Assembly (NCBI RefSeq): GCF_012273515.2
Contig: NZ_CP050975.2
Location: forward strand, 9,672,001 to 9,736,000
Length of the DNA stretch: 64,000 nucleotides
Direction: 5' to 3'
Source: Streptomyces sp. RPA4-2
GTDB lineage: Bacteria > Actinomycetota > Actinomycetes > Streptomycetales > Streptomycetaceae
Shown here: positions 9,346 to 17,459 of the stretch, in pieces
Numbering within the stretch: position 1 is the stretch's first letter
Layout: each line of letters starts with the position of its first letter
Notes under the pieces: model-generated
Databases searched by the model: none
Told to the model about the DNA's origin: nothing
What the model saw: only the letters and a program-made list of their open reading frames with translations
Made by a program: the position numbers and the translations under genes

Positions 9346-10299
9346 TCAGTCGGTGCGGGCGCCGCCGAGGCGTTCCAGGAGCAGTCCCTCCCGGGTGGAC
9401 CAGGGACAGATGGTGACGCTGTCGACGCCACAGGTCTCCATGAGGGCCTCGGCGATCAGGGCCCCGGCCAGCGACTGCTCGGCGCGGTGCGGGGAGATGC
9501 CGGGCAGCCTGCCGCGCCGTTTCGGGGTCGAGGAGGCCAGCAGCGGAACCGTCGTCCGCAGCGCGGGCAATGTCAGGCGTTGCGGCGTGCGGGGCGGCCG
9601 GCTCTTCCCGGCGGCGGCGAGCCGGGACAACTGGGTGAAGGTCTTGGAACACGCCAGGACCTGTCCGCCCGGCTCCGCCTGGGGCAGGTCGGGGAGCGAG
9701 CTCAGGGAATGCCGCAGATGCCGACGCAGCTCGGCCAGTCGGCGCTTGGAGGGGGCGGTGCCGCCGGGAAGCCATTCACGGGTGACGGTGCGGGCTCCCA
9801 GTGGCAGCGACAACACGGTGCTGGGCTGGTCCGCGGTACCGGAGGCGATCTCCAGGGTGCCGCCACCGATGTCCAGGACGAGCAGGGGGCCGCCGGTGGG
9901 CTCCGCCCATCTTCGGGCGGCCGCGTACGCCAGCCGCGCCTCCTCCTCACCCGGGAGCACCCGCAACCGGATGCCGGTGGCGTGTGCCACCCGGTCGATG
10001 ACCTCGTCGCGGTTCGGCGCGTCCCGGATGACGGACGTGGCGAACGCGAACACCTCGGGCAGCCGCAGTCGCGGGTCCGCCGAGGCGGCCTCCGTCACCG
10101 CCCGCTGCACGCTCCTGACGCCCGACTCGCGCAGCCGTCCGTCCGGTCCCAGGCTCTGGTGCAGCCGCAGTCGCACCTTCCGGGAGAGGACAGGTTCCAG
10201 CGTCCCGCCCTTCGGCTTCCGCACCACCGTCAGCAGCGCGCTGTGGCACCCCACGTCGAGGACCCCTGCCTGCCGCATACGCCTGCCTTCCCGCATCAT
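9346..10299 (-). CDS. Ppx/GppA family exopolyphosphatase-like protein
   Basis: The protein starts with GVLDVGCHSALLTVV, the first phosphate loop of the ASKHA/Ppx fold, and later has LLVLDIGGGTLEIA, the second loop, and FATSVIRDAPN between them. This is the layout of enzymes that hydrolyse polyphosphate or pppGpp. About 317 residues from the ATG at 10299 matches the short actinobacterial Ppx form. Starts at 10278 (closest to the homologous N-terminus) and 10419 (after a GGAGG) are alternatives. In the usual DVGSN motif the last residue is Asn; here it reads DVGCH, so catalytic competence is uncertain. Confidence 0.82.
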   Translation of the reverse strand: MMREGRRMRQAGVLDVGCHSALLTVVRKPKGGTLEPVLSRKVRLRLHQSLGPDGRLRESGVRSVQRAVTEAASADPRLRLPEVFAFATSVIRDAPNRDEVIDRVAHATGIRLRVLPGEEEARLAYAAARRWAEPTGGPLLVLDIGGGTLEIASGTADQPSTVLSLPLGARTVTREWLPGGTAPSKRRLAELRRHLRHSLSSLPDLPQAEPGGQVLACSKTFTQLSRLAAAGKSRPPRTPQRLTLPALRTTVPLLASSTPKRRGRLPGISPHRAEQSLAGALIAEALMETCGVDSVTICPWSTREGLLLERLGGARTD

Positions 10300-10730
10300 G
10301 AGCTCTCCCCCCGGGGCCGGACCGCTTCCCGGCGGCCGTGACCGGGCCGGACAGCGGAGGGCGGCGCCACGCGGATGCGTGTGCCACCTGCCCATCTTGT
10401 CACTGTTGCTGTTTTCCATGATCGGGCAGACCTCCTCGGACCCTCGTTCGTACCCCCGGACCCGGCCGGAGCGGGAGGGCCACCGGCCCGGTGAGGAGGC
10501 GGTGCCGTGCCGGACGCCGGCCGTGGAGGGCCCTCGGGGCGTACGTCGTCGAGCATGGATTTGGTGGCGGACGCGCATACGTCGGCCCCGGGTTCACCGG
10601 CAGGACGGCCGTCGACGTGACGACGGTCGACGAGGGGCGCGCGTGTGGAGGCGCGTCCCCTGCCGGAGACCGTAACTGCACCGGGCACAACTCCGCCCGG
10701 TCGTGCCGTACTTACTGGTAATGCCCCTAA
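10300..10730. other. non-coding interval upstream of the Ppx gene, ending at the insertion site
   Basis: I see no convincing gene here apart from a possible N-terminal extension of the Ppx-like protein as far as 10419. The right end is the CTAA target duplication of the IS element. Promoter elements of the Ppx gene should lie here, but none is obvious. Confidence 0.5.
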
Positions 10731-10746
10731 CCTCGATCTTTCTTGA

Positions 10747-10777
10747 GGGTCCGCCGACGGAGTCGGCGGACCCTTTT
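10747..10777 (+). terminator. strong intrinsic terminator just inside the left end of the IS
   Basis: A perfect 12-bp stem (GGGTCCGCCGAC / GTCGGCGGACCC) with a three-base loop is followed by TTTT. The T run is on the plus strand, so it stops transcripts entering the element from the left flank, which would be antisense to the transposase. Confidence 0.85.
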
Positions 10778-10888
10778 GCTTTCCGGAGCTGATGCCGGGC
10801 AGGCCGGTGGCCCGGCTGTCGCGTCGGGTGGGCGCCGGGTTCCACTGCCCGGGCGGGTGATGCTGCCGCAGGGACGATGGGTTGCCAG

Positions 10889-12316
10889 TCAGCCGGGGTC
10901 AGGCAGGAGCGCGAGCCGTTCAAGGGCGGCGGTGATCTCGCCGGTCCAGGGCCAGTGCCGGGCGAGGCGGAGAATCCTGCGCCGACCGGTGGTGACGAGC
11001 TGGCCGGCTGCGGAGAACAGGCGGAACCGCAATCGACGCGGTTCCCAGAGCCTCGCCCGGCCGGTCAGCGCGAGCATGGGCATCCAGGCCAGCAGGTCGA
11101 GCGCGATCTGGACGATCTCCATCCAGACCCGGTTCTGGGCGGTGTCGTGCAGGGGCAGGTTGCGCAGGCCGGTGGCCCGGGCGGCCCGGATCCGGTCCTC
11201 GGCCCGTGCCCGGAGCCGGTGACGCAGCTCGAGCTCGGCGATCGGCTTGAAGCCGGTGGTGTTGGTCGCGAAGCACGTGATCCGCATGCCGTCCGCGTCC
11301 GTGATCCTCAACTGGGCGCCGGGATGGGGCCGTTCCTTGCGGACGATGAGCCGCATGCCCTTGGGCCAGTCGTCCAGGAGCTTGCCGGTGAGCTCGGCGA
11401 CCCAGGCCCCGTCCCGGGCCTCACCGTCGGCCTCGACGGCCGGGGTCCAGGCCGAGGCGGGGACCTTCAGCACGTGTTCGTGGATCGCTTCGGTGACCGT
11501 CATGCCGACCGAGTAGGACAGCCATCGGCCCGCTTCGCGAGCCAGGACACGAAGTCGTGGGTGCCGGCGGGAGTCCGTGCGGATCAGCGTCTGCCGTCCT
11601 CGCCGGTAGTGCTTGGGCAGTTGGGCCAGGGCGAGTTGGGCGGTGGTGATGTGGTCGGCGGCGGTGTTGGAGCCCGCGTTTCCCGGTCGGAGGAGGGCGG
11701 CGACGGGTTCACCGGTTCCGCCCGGTCCGTGGTCGACGAAAGCCGTCAGCGGGTGATGGCCGTAGGTCTTCTTCCAGGTCGCGGCCGCGTCCTGCTTGTC
11801 GGAGTGGGCGATCACGAGGACGCCATCGAGGTCGACAGTGACCTGGCAGTCGGCGTCCGGGGCGTTCTCGCCGGCCAACGACCAGGCACGATGACGGACT
11901 TCGGAGCGTGCGGACCGGACGGCCTGCAGGGCTTTGTCGCCGGATGCGGCGAGGGTGTCGATCAGGCGGGAGACGGTCGGGTCGGAGGCGACCGGGCCGA
12001 AGACGGCCGGCTCACACCGCAGCATGGCGACGTCCGCGAGGCAGTCCCCGCCCAGTGCGACCGCCAGGGCGACGTCCAGGAGGATCTTGCCGGGATCGTG
12101 GACGGCCCGCGGTTTGCGCCACGGAGCCAGAGCTGCGGATATCGCCTGGTCAAGGCCCGTCTTGCGGACCGTCTCCAGCAGCAGGACCGCACCGGCCTGC
12201 GAGAGCACCTGCCGACCGTCTGCCTGGACACGGACACGTGGGTACGACGAGATAGGCTCTCTCACCTGGAAAGTGCTCTTTTCCTTGCAGCCAACAGGAC
12301 CCTCAGCAAGTCCCAT
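10889..12316 (-). CDS. IS1380-family DDE transposase
   Basis: This 475-residue transposase has the IS1380 layout: an N-terminal segment with SQAGAVLLLETVRKTGLDQAIS, the first acidic region DCQVTVDLDGVLVIAHSDKQ (catalytic Asp), a second region with TLIRTDSRRHPRLRVLAREA, and a C-terminal part with NRVWMEIVQIALDLLAWM and RRLRFRLFSAAGQLVTTGRR typical of this family. It starts with ATG at 12316, only 72 bases from the right end. No frameshift or internal stop is seen, so the element may be active. Confidence 0.93.
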   Translation of the reverse strand: MGLAEGPVGCKEKSTFQVREPISSYPRVRVQADGRQVLSQAGAVLLLETVRKTGLDQAISAALAPWRKPRAVHDPGKILLDVALAVALGGDCLADVAMLRCEPAVFGPVASDPTVSRLIDTLAASGDKALQAVRSARSEVRHRAWSLAGENAPDADCQVTVDLDGVLVIAHSDKQDAAATWKKTYGHHPLTAFVDHGPGGTGEPVAALLRPGNAGSNTAADHITTAQLALAQLPKHYRRGRQTLIRTDSRRHPRLRVLAREAGRWLSYSVGMTVTEAIHEHVLKVPASAWTPAVEADGEARDGAWVAELTGKLLDDWPKGMRLIVRKERPHPGAQLRITDADGMRITCFATNTTGFKPIAELELRHRLRARAEDRIRAARATGLRNLPLHDTAQNRVWMEIVQIALDLLAWMPMLALTGRARLWEPRRLRFRLFSAAGQLVTTGRRRILRLARHWPWTGEITAALERLALLPDPG

Positions 12317-12478
12317 CGTTGCAGGTCAAGGGCACTTTCCGTGTTTCTGATCAACTCTTGGACAGCCCACCTCGTGAAAGCCCGAGGCTAACGCGACGTC
12401 GGAATGCCGCCGGACACCTCGTGGTCCGCGGGGGAGCATCGACAAGTCCAGCAAGGCGAAAGAGAGTTGAGCGAAGAC

Positions 12479-13222
12479 ATGACTGCGATGCTTGGCGGCA
12501 AGGTGGCCATCGTGACGGGCGGGAGCCGGGGTATCGGTGAGGCTGTGGCGCTCAGGCTGGCCGAGGACGGGGCCGATGTCGCACTGACCTACCGGGACAG
12601 CGCGGACCGTGCGGCGGAGGTGGCCGGTCGGATCAGGGCCATGGGCCGCCGGGCCTGGGCCGTCCGGGCCGACAGTGCGGACCCGACAGCGGTGCGCGAG
12701 GCGGTGGACCGGGTCGCCGCGGAGTCCGGACGGCTCGACATCGTGGTCAACAACGCGGGGATCGGAGTGCTGGGAGCCGTCGAGGACCTGTCGCTGGAGG
12801 ACATCGACCGGGTCCTGCACATCAACGTGCGGGCGCCGTTCGTCGTGTCCCAGGCGGCGGTCCGGTACATGGTCGGGGGCGGGCGGATCATCAACATCGG
12901 CAGTTGCATGGCCGAGCGGGTCGCCTTCCCCGGCGGATCCCTGTACGCGACCAGCAAGACCGCGTTGACCGGCCTCACCAGATCACTGGCCCGCGAGCTG
13001 GGTCCGCGGGGTATCACCGCCAACCTGGTCCACCCCGGCCCGACGGAGACGGACATGAACCCCTCCGGCGGTCCGGGCGCCGACATGCAGCGGGATCTCA
13101 CCGCGCTCGGCCACTACGGGCAGCCGTCGGACGTCGCGGCGACCGTGGCCCATCTCGCGGGTGACGCGGGCCGGTACGTCACCGGTGCCACCATCGCCGT
13201 GGACGGTGGATTCGCGGCCTGA
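12479..13222 (+). CDS. SDR family NAD(P)-dependent oxidoreductase
   Basis: This 247-residue short-chain dehydrogenase has the cofactor-binding TGGSRGIG near residue 15, NNAGIG near 95, a catalytic Ser in INIGSC, and the YATSK catalytic Tyr-Lys pair near residue 160, ending with the usual VTGATIAVDGGF. It closely resembles 3-oxoacyl-ACP-reductase-like enzymes, but the substrate is unknown. The IS element ends 91 bases upstream of the start, so the native promoter has probably been displaced or altered. The chosen ATG lacks a strong ribosome site; the in-frame start at 12404 is less likely. Confidence 0.9.
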   Translation: MTAMLGGKVAIVTGGSRGIGEAVALRLAEDGADVALTYRDSADRAAEVAGRIRAMGRRAWAVRADSADPTAVREAVDRVAAESGRLDIVVNNAGIGVLGAVEDLSLEDIDRVLHINVRAPFVVSQAAVRYMVGGGRIINIGSCMAERVAFPGGSLYATSKTALTGLTRSLARELGPRGITANLVHPGPTETDMNPSGGPGADMQRDLTALGHYGQPSDVAATVAHLAGDAGRYVTGATIAVDGGFAA

Positions 13223-13225
13223 GTC

Positions 13226-13262
13226 CCAGGTGGCCGGTGGCACGGGTGCCTGCCGGCCACCT
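13226..13262. terminator. hairpin between convergent SDR and flavin reductase genes
   Basis: An 11-bp stem (CAGGTGGCCGG and complement) encloses a second pairing of GGCAC with GTGCC, making a long hairpin between convergent genes. It would terminate the long minus-strand operon and the SDR transcript. Confidence 0.65.
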
Positions 13263-13286
13263 GCGGGGAAGCCGCCGGGGCGAAGG

Positions 13287-13802
13287 TCATACCAGGGGGT
13301 GCGCCGAGGCGAACGATCCGTTGTGGTGCACGAGCGCCGTGGTCTGCGCGGCGGTCGCGCCCGAGTCGACCTCGCCGACGACCAGCAGATGGTCGCCGAC
13401 GGTCTGACGGAGTGTGATCCGGGCGGAGAGCCAGGCGGTGACACCGTCGAGCACGGGCAGACCGTCCGTCTGGGCCCGCCAGGGGACACCGGCGAAACGG
13501 TCGACGCCACTGCGGGCGAAACGACTCGCCAGACCGGCGTTGCCCGTGCCGAGCACATGGACCGCGAACCGGTCCGCGCGGCGGGCGGCGGGGGCGCTGG
13601 AGGCTTCGACGCCGACGCAGAACGACACCAGGGCCGGGCGCAGTGAGACCGAGGTGAACGAGGTTGCGGTGAAGCCGACGGGGCCGGGGAAGGTGATCAC
13701 CGTGACCCCGGCCGCGTGCCGGCGCAGGGTGTCGCGGAGAAGGTCCGCGCCGTCGGGAGCCACCGGCGGCGGTGGCGCGTCGCGGTGCAGAGGGGTGGTC
13801 AT
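13287..13802 (-). CDS. flavin reductase (NAD(P)H:FMN oxidoreductase)
   Basis: This 171-residue protein has the flavin-reductase fold: DTLRRHAAGVTVITF at the start, the flavin-binding GFTATSFTSVSLRPALVSFCV, then FAVHVLGTGNAGLASRFA, and a late HLLVVGEV. It supplies reduced flavin to two-component monooxygenases. It is the last gene of the minus-strand operon that contains two such monooxygenases, which fits that role directly. AAAGGA lies before the ATG. It is 124 bases downstream of the hydrolase gene. Confidence 0.92.
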   Translation of the reverse strand: MTTPLHRDAPPPPVAPDGADLLRDTLRRHAAGVTVITFPGPVGFTATSFTSVSLRPALVSFCVGVEASSAPAARRADRFAVHVLGTGNAGLASRFARSGVDRFAGVPWRAQTDGLPVLDGVTAWLSARITLRQTVGDHLLVVGEVDSGATAAQTTALVHHNGSFASAHPLV

Positions 13803-13926
13803 GCCGTTTCCTTTCGGCGGGTCGGGGTGACGGATCCGGTCCGCCCGGCGGGGTGGCCGGGCCGCGCCGTCGGGCGCGGGGCCGCGGTACCGGGCCGCCG
13901 GTGGCGGTCACTGACGGAGCCGGCCG

Positions 13927-14730
13927 TCACCACGCGCTCGACTCCACCGCGACGACGGGCACCAGCGTGTTGCGGACCGTTTCCAGGAACGTGACGACCT
14001 CGGCCGCCACCGAGCGGTGCTGCAGGTCGTTGAGGACGTCGTGGTGGGCGTCCCGGACCACCGTCAGGCGGGCGCGCGGCAGGGACTTCGCGGTGCGGGT
14101 GAGAGCGTCCCGGTCCGCGAGCGGATCGGCGTCGCCGACGAGGATCAGCGTGGGGACGGCGATGTCGCCGTGGTGGGCCGCGTCGAGCAGCGCATCCGGC
14201 ACCGGGATGCCGAGCGAGCCCCGCCGCGTCCCGGAGTCGTCGGTGAGGACTCCTCGGTGGGCCGGGCAGAAGGTACGGACGTCGAGTTCGGTGTCCCACG
14301 ATCCCTCCGCGCCTCCTGCGGCGCCGGTGTCCACTGGGCCGCCGGTGTCGGTGCCACGCCCCGGCAGACCCGCGAGAACGACGGCCTCCGCCAGTCGGAC
14401 GACAGGCGACTCCTCCGCACCGAGGAGCGCGGCGAGGACGGCGGCGCCGGTGTCGGCCCCGACGAGGACGACAGGACGGACCACCCCGTCCTCGGCCGCG
14501 GCCCCCTCGACGGCCGCGGCGAGCTCGGCGCCGAAGCGCCCCAGCGAGCCGGTCAGGTCGTCGGCGTCGATCCGCGGGGCGTCGACGACGCGGACGCGGT
14601 AGGCGTCGGCCGCGAGCCGCCTGCCGAACCGGGCATACGCGGCCCGGCCCTCTCCCCGGCCGGGCACCACGACGATCGTGCCGCGGGTCCGGAGGCCTTC
14701 GGGGCCGTAGTGGTCGGTGTACTGGGTCAT
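13927..14730 (-). CDS. alpha/beta-fold hydrolase
   Basis: This 267-residue protein starts GTIVVVPGRGEGRAAYARFG (oxyanion strand) and has an atypical nucleophile elbow LVGADTGAAV, with Asp in the nucleophile position as in dehalogenase-like hydrolases. The late acid loop TLILVGDADPLAD and a catalytic His in RDAHHDVLND follow. It begins one base after the stop of the upstream monooxygenase gene, with AGGAG before its ATG, so the two are translationally coupled. A role in cleaving the product of the monooxygenases is plausible but inferred from position only. Confidence 0.85.
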   Translation of the reverse strand: MTQYTDHYGPEGLRTRGTIVVVPGRGEGRAAYARFGRRLAADAYRVRVVDAPRIDADDLTGSLGRFGAELAAAVEGAAAEDGVVRPVVLVGADTGAAVLAALLGAEESPVVRLAEAVVLAGLPGRGTDTGGPVDTGAAGGAEGSWDTELDVRTFCPAHRGVLTDDSGTRRGSLGIPVPDALLDAAHHGDIAVPTLILVGDADPLADRDALTRTAKSLPRARLTVVRDAHHDVLNDLQHRSVAAEVVTFLETVRNTLVPVVAVESSAW

Positions 14731-14731
14731 C

Positions 14732-15760
14732 TCACGCTCCTGCGAGGTCGGGCACGGTCGCGGGCTTCCAGCCCAGGGCGGGCGCCACTTCGGTCGCGAT
14801 CAGCTCAAGGGCACGGATCGCGGCGTCGTGGTCGGGGACTGCGGGGTTGAACTGGGTGATCAGGTCGGTCGCGACCGGCAGCACCCTCTCCTCGCGGAGC
14901 GCGGCGGTGATCTCATCGGGATGGCCGTAGAAGGAGTGGAAGCGACGCAGCGCCTCGTCCACGCTCAGGCCCTTGGGGAAGGCGCCGCCCTCCGCGTGGC
15001 GAAGGGCCGCCCGGTGGACGTCGTCGCCGATCTGCTGAAGCGCCGTGCGTCTGTCCTTCGCGGGGAACACGAACCGGGACAGCCCGATCCGTGGCCGGCG
15101 CGGCCGGTCCCAGGCGTCGAGGAACGCGTCCGCCCAGGGGCGCTGCACCTCGTCGGTGGGGGCGTCGAAGCCGTACGCCGCACGGTTGAGCAGGAGGTTC
15201 GAGCCGCCCGCGGCGGCGTGCCGTGCGCCGGGGCCGCTGAAGACCCCCTGCCAGATCCGGTCCGTGAAGTCGCCGGGCGCCGGCTGGATGCGGAAACCGG
15301 GTGTGCGCACCTCCTCGTCGGACAGTGCCCGGCGCAGCTCGCTCAGCTTCTCGCTGGTCAACTCGCGCTTGCGGGCGACGTCCTGGCCGAACGCGGCGTA
15401 CTCCGTGTCGCTGTAGCCGCTGCCCACGCCGATCTCGACCCGCCCGCCGCTGAGCGTGTCGACGACGGCGACGTCCTCGGCGAGCCGGACCGGGTCCTCC
15501 AGCGGCAAAACGGTGATGGCGGTGCCGAGCCGGATCCGGGTGGTCCTCGCGGCGGCGTGCGCGAGGAACGTCCACGGAGAGGAGAGGCCGCCACCACCGG
15601 CCTGAACATGGTGCTGGGCCACCCAGCCGGTGTCGAAGCCGAGTTCGTCGGCGACGACGAAGAGTTCCTGCGCGTTCCGGTACGTCCGGGCCAGGTCGTC
15701 GCCGCGGCCCTGGACATGGGTGAGGAAGCCGAGCCGGAACCGCGGTGTCAGGGAGGTCAT
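14732..15760 (-). CDS. LLM class flavin-dependent monooxygenase (bacterial luciferase-like)
   Basis: With the ATG at 15760 the protein has 342 residues and the luciferase-like (beta/alpha)8 features: FRLGFLTHVQG, ELGFDTGWVAQHHVQ with the conserved HH, TTRIRLGTAITVLPLEDPVRLAEDVAVVD, and SGGRVEIGVGSGYSDTEY. These enzymes use reduced FMN and oxygen. It is the second monooxygenase in an operon that also supplies a flavin reductase. The reading frame continues upstream without a ribosome site; AAAGG lies ten bases before the chosen start. The 230-base gap before it contains no recognisable gene. Confidence 0.92.
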   Translation of the reverse strand: MTSLTPRFRLGFLTHVQGRGDDLARTYRNAQELFVVADELGFDTGWVAQHHVQAGGGGLSSPWTFLAHAAARTTRIRLGTAITVLPLEDPVRLAEDVAVVDTLSGGRVEIGVGSGYSDTEYAAFGQDVARKRELTSEKLSELRRALSDEEVRTPGFRIQPAPGDFTDRIWQGVFSGPGARHAAAGGSNLLLNRAAYGFDAPTDEVQRPWADAFLDAWDRPRRPRIGLSRFVFPAKDRRTALQQIGDDVHRAALRHAEGGAFPKGLSVDEALRRFHSFYGHPDEITAALREERVLPVATDLITQFNPAVPDHDAAIRALELIATEVAPALGWKPATVPDLAGA

Positions 15761-15990
15761 GGAGTGTTCGCCTTTCAGGGATCGGATCGTGTCGTGCCCC
15801 GTCTCGGGGCAGAGGGATCGATGCCGGGGTGACCGGGCCCGCTCACCGGCCGGCCGTGCCCGCCGCGACGAGACCCGTCGTCGGGGCCCCGTCGCGGGCG
15901 CCGCCCCGTACGCGGACGAGGACCGCGCCCGCACCGACGACGGGAAGCTCCGTAGCGCGCCTCGCCGACGGTCGGGACATGATCCTGTCC

Positions 15991-17331
15991 TCAGCCGTTC
16001 ACGAGCTGGGGCTCGCGGGTGTGCCGGTTGGCCGGGACCGGCAGGCCGAGGTTGCCGCGCAGGGTGTCGGCCTCGTACTCGGTGCGGAACAGGCCCCGCT
16101 TCTGCAGGATCGGCACGACACCGTCGACGAAGAGCTCCAGGTCCTCGTTGTTGCGGAAGGCGAGGTTGATGCCGTCGAAGGTACCCGCGGCGAACCACCG
16201 CTCGATGGTGTCGGCGACGGTCGTCGGCGCCCCGACGAACGGTGAGCGGCGGAACTCGCTGACCGACTCAGCCACTTGACGCAAAGTCAGGTTCTCGGCC
16301 TTGGCCCGCTCGATGAGCTTGGCGGCACCGGTACGGCCGCCCTTCTCGGCGAGGTGCGCGACGTCGGGGAACGGCGCGTCGAGGTCGTGCCCGCTGAAGT
16401 CGTAGGCGCCGAAGGAACGGCCGAGGAGCGCGAGGTTGCGGCCGAAGTCGTTGTCCTCCTCGAAGATCTCCTGCTCGCGCCGCCTGGCCGCCTCGTCGGT
16501 GACGGCGACGACCGGGCCGCCGTGGATGAATATCTTGATGTGCTCGGGGTCGCGGCCGTACGACGCGGTGCGCGACTTGATGTCCGCGTAGTACTCCTGC
16601 GCCTGCTGCAGGCTGCCGCCCGGCGCGTAGATGCCCTCGGCGACCCGCGCCGCGAGGTCGCGCCCTTCCTCGGAGACCCCCGCCTGGAAGATCACCGGCT
16701 GGCCCTGCGGAGAGCGGGAGAGGTTGAGCGGGCCGGCGATCCTGAAGTGTTCGCCCTCGTGGTCGAGCGCGTGCAGCTTGGCCGGGTCGAGGAAGACGTC
16801 GCGCTCCACGTCGGCCGGGAACGCGTCGTCCTCGTAGGAGTCCCACAGGCCCCGGGCGACCTGGACGAACTCCAGCGCGCGGCCGTAGCGGGTGGAGTAG
16901 TCGAGATGCTCGTCGAGCCCGAAGTTCCTGGACGTTCCGGTGTCGAAACTGGTGACGACGTTCCAGCCGGCGCGACCGCCGCTGATGTGGTCGAGGGAGG
17001 CGAACCGGCGGGCGAGGTTGAAGGGCGAGTTGTACGTCGAGCTGGCCGTGCCCACCAGGCCGATGTGCCGGGTGTGGGTGGCGACCGCCGACAGCAGCGT
17101 GAGCGGCTCCAGCCGGTTCAGGTAGTGCGCCGGGTAGGTGGAGTTGATGAACTGGCTGTCGACGATGAACAGGGCGTCGAAGAGGGCGTGTTCGGCCGCC
17201 TTGGCCTGCGCGATGTAGTAGTTGATGTCGATGCTCGCGTTCTTCGCGACGCGCGGGTCCTTCCACAGACCATGCTGGCCGGGGCCGCCGACACCGTAGG
17301 GGTGCAGCGCGAGGTGAAGGGTGCGGGACAT
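15991..17331 (-). CDS. NtaA/SnaA/DszA-family FMN-dependent monooxygenase
   Basis: The 446-residue protein belongs to the long luciferase-like subgroup that includes nitrilotriacetate monooxygenase NtaA, the dibenzothiophene-sulfone enzyme DszA and dimethyl-sulfide monooxygenase. Marker segments are QAKAAEHALFDALFIVD, GLVGTASSTYNSPFNLARR, SGGRAGWNVVTSFD and FQAGVSEEGRDLAARVAE. It uses FMNH2 and oxygen, presumably from the flavin reductase at 13287. AAAGGA precedes the start. It follows the ABC-transporter genes by 128 bases. Given the cysteine leader peptide at the head of the operon, oxidation of a carbon-sulfur compound is a reasonable inference. Confidence 0.93.
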   Translation of the reverse strand: MSRTLHLALHPYGVGGPGQHGLWKDPRVAKNASIDINYYIAQAKAAEHALFDALFIVDSQFINSTYPAHYLNRLEPLTLLSAVATHTRHIGLVGTASSTYNSPFNLARRFASLDHISGGRAGWNVVTSFDTGTSRNFGLDEHLDYSTRYGRALEFVQVARGLWDSYEDDAFPADVERDVFLDPAKLHALDHEGEHFRIAGPLNLSRSPQGQPVIFQAGVSEEGRDLAARVAEGIYAPGGSLQQAQEYYADIKSRTASYGRDPEHIKIFIHGGPVVAVTDEAARRREQEIFEEDNDFGRNLALLGRSFGAYDFSGHDLDAPFPDVAHLAEKGGRTGAAKLIERAKAENLTLRQVAESVSEFRRSPFVGAPTTVADTIERWFAAGTFDGINLAFRNNEDLELFVDGVVPILQKRGLFRTEYEADTLRGNLGLPVPANRHTREPQLVNG

Positions 17332-17350
17332 GAGTGTTCCTTTCCATGCT

Positions 17351-17390
17351 TCTGAGGCTCTGAGGCTCTGAGGTTCTGGCGTTCTGTGGA
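17351..17390. repeat. degenerate 8-bp tandem repeat
   Basis: Five 8-bp units beginning TCTG lie in tandem; the first three are TCTGAGGC, TCTGAGGC and TCTGAGGT and the last two diverge. They lie in the 128-base gap between the ATPase gene and the NtaA-like gene, upstream of the latter's ribosome site. Confidence 0.7.
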
Positions 17391-17459
17391 TCGCTGGTCG
17401 CGGGGACCGGTGATGCGGGGAGATCGCCGGTTGTGTGGTTCTCGGGTTCCGTGCCGCGC

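Larger units (their letters stand above)
10731..12387 (-). mobile_element. complete IS1380-family insertion sequence
   Basis: The 1657-bp element begins CCTCGATCTTTCTTGAGG at 10731 and ends with the complement of CCTCGGGCTTTCACGAGG at 12387: imperfect 18-bp terminal inverted repeats with 14 matches, starting CCT as in this family. The flanks show a perfect 4-bp direct repeat, CTAA, at 10727-10730 and 12388-12391, which is the expected target-site duplication. A full-length DDE transposase is inside. Intact ends and duplication indicate a fairly recent simple insertion. Confidence 0.9.

Noticed and set aside
9064..10675. Long plus-strand frames across the Ppx-like gene and the repeat
   Set aside because: They are kept open by the 18-bp repeat and high GC third positions. 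The minus-strand Ppx frame has the conserved motifs.
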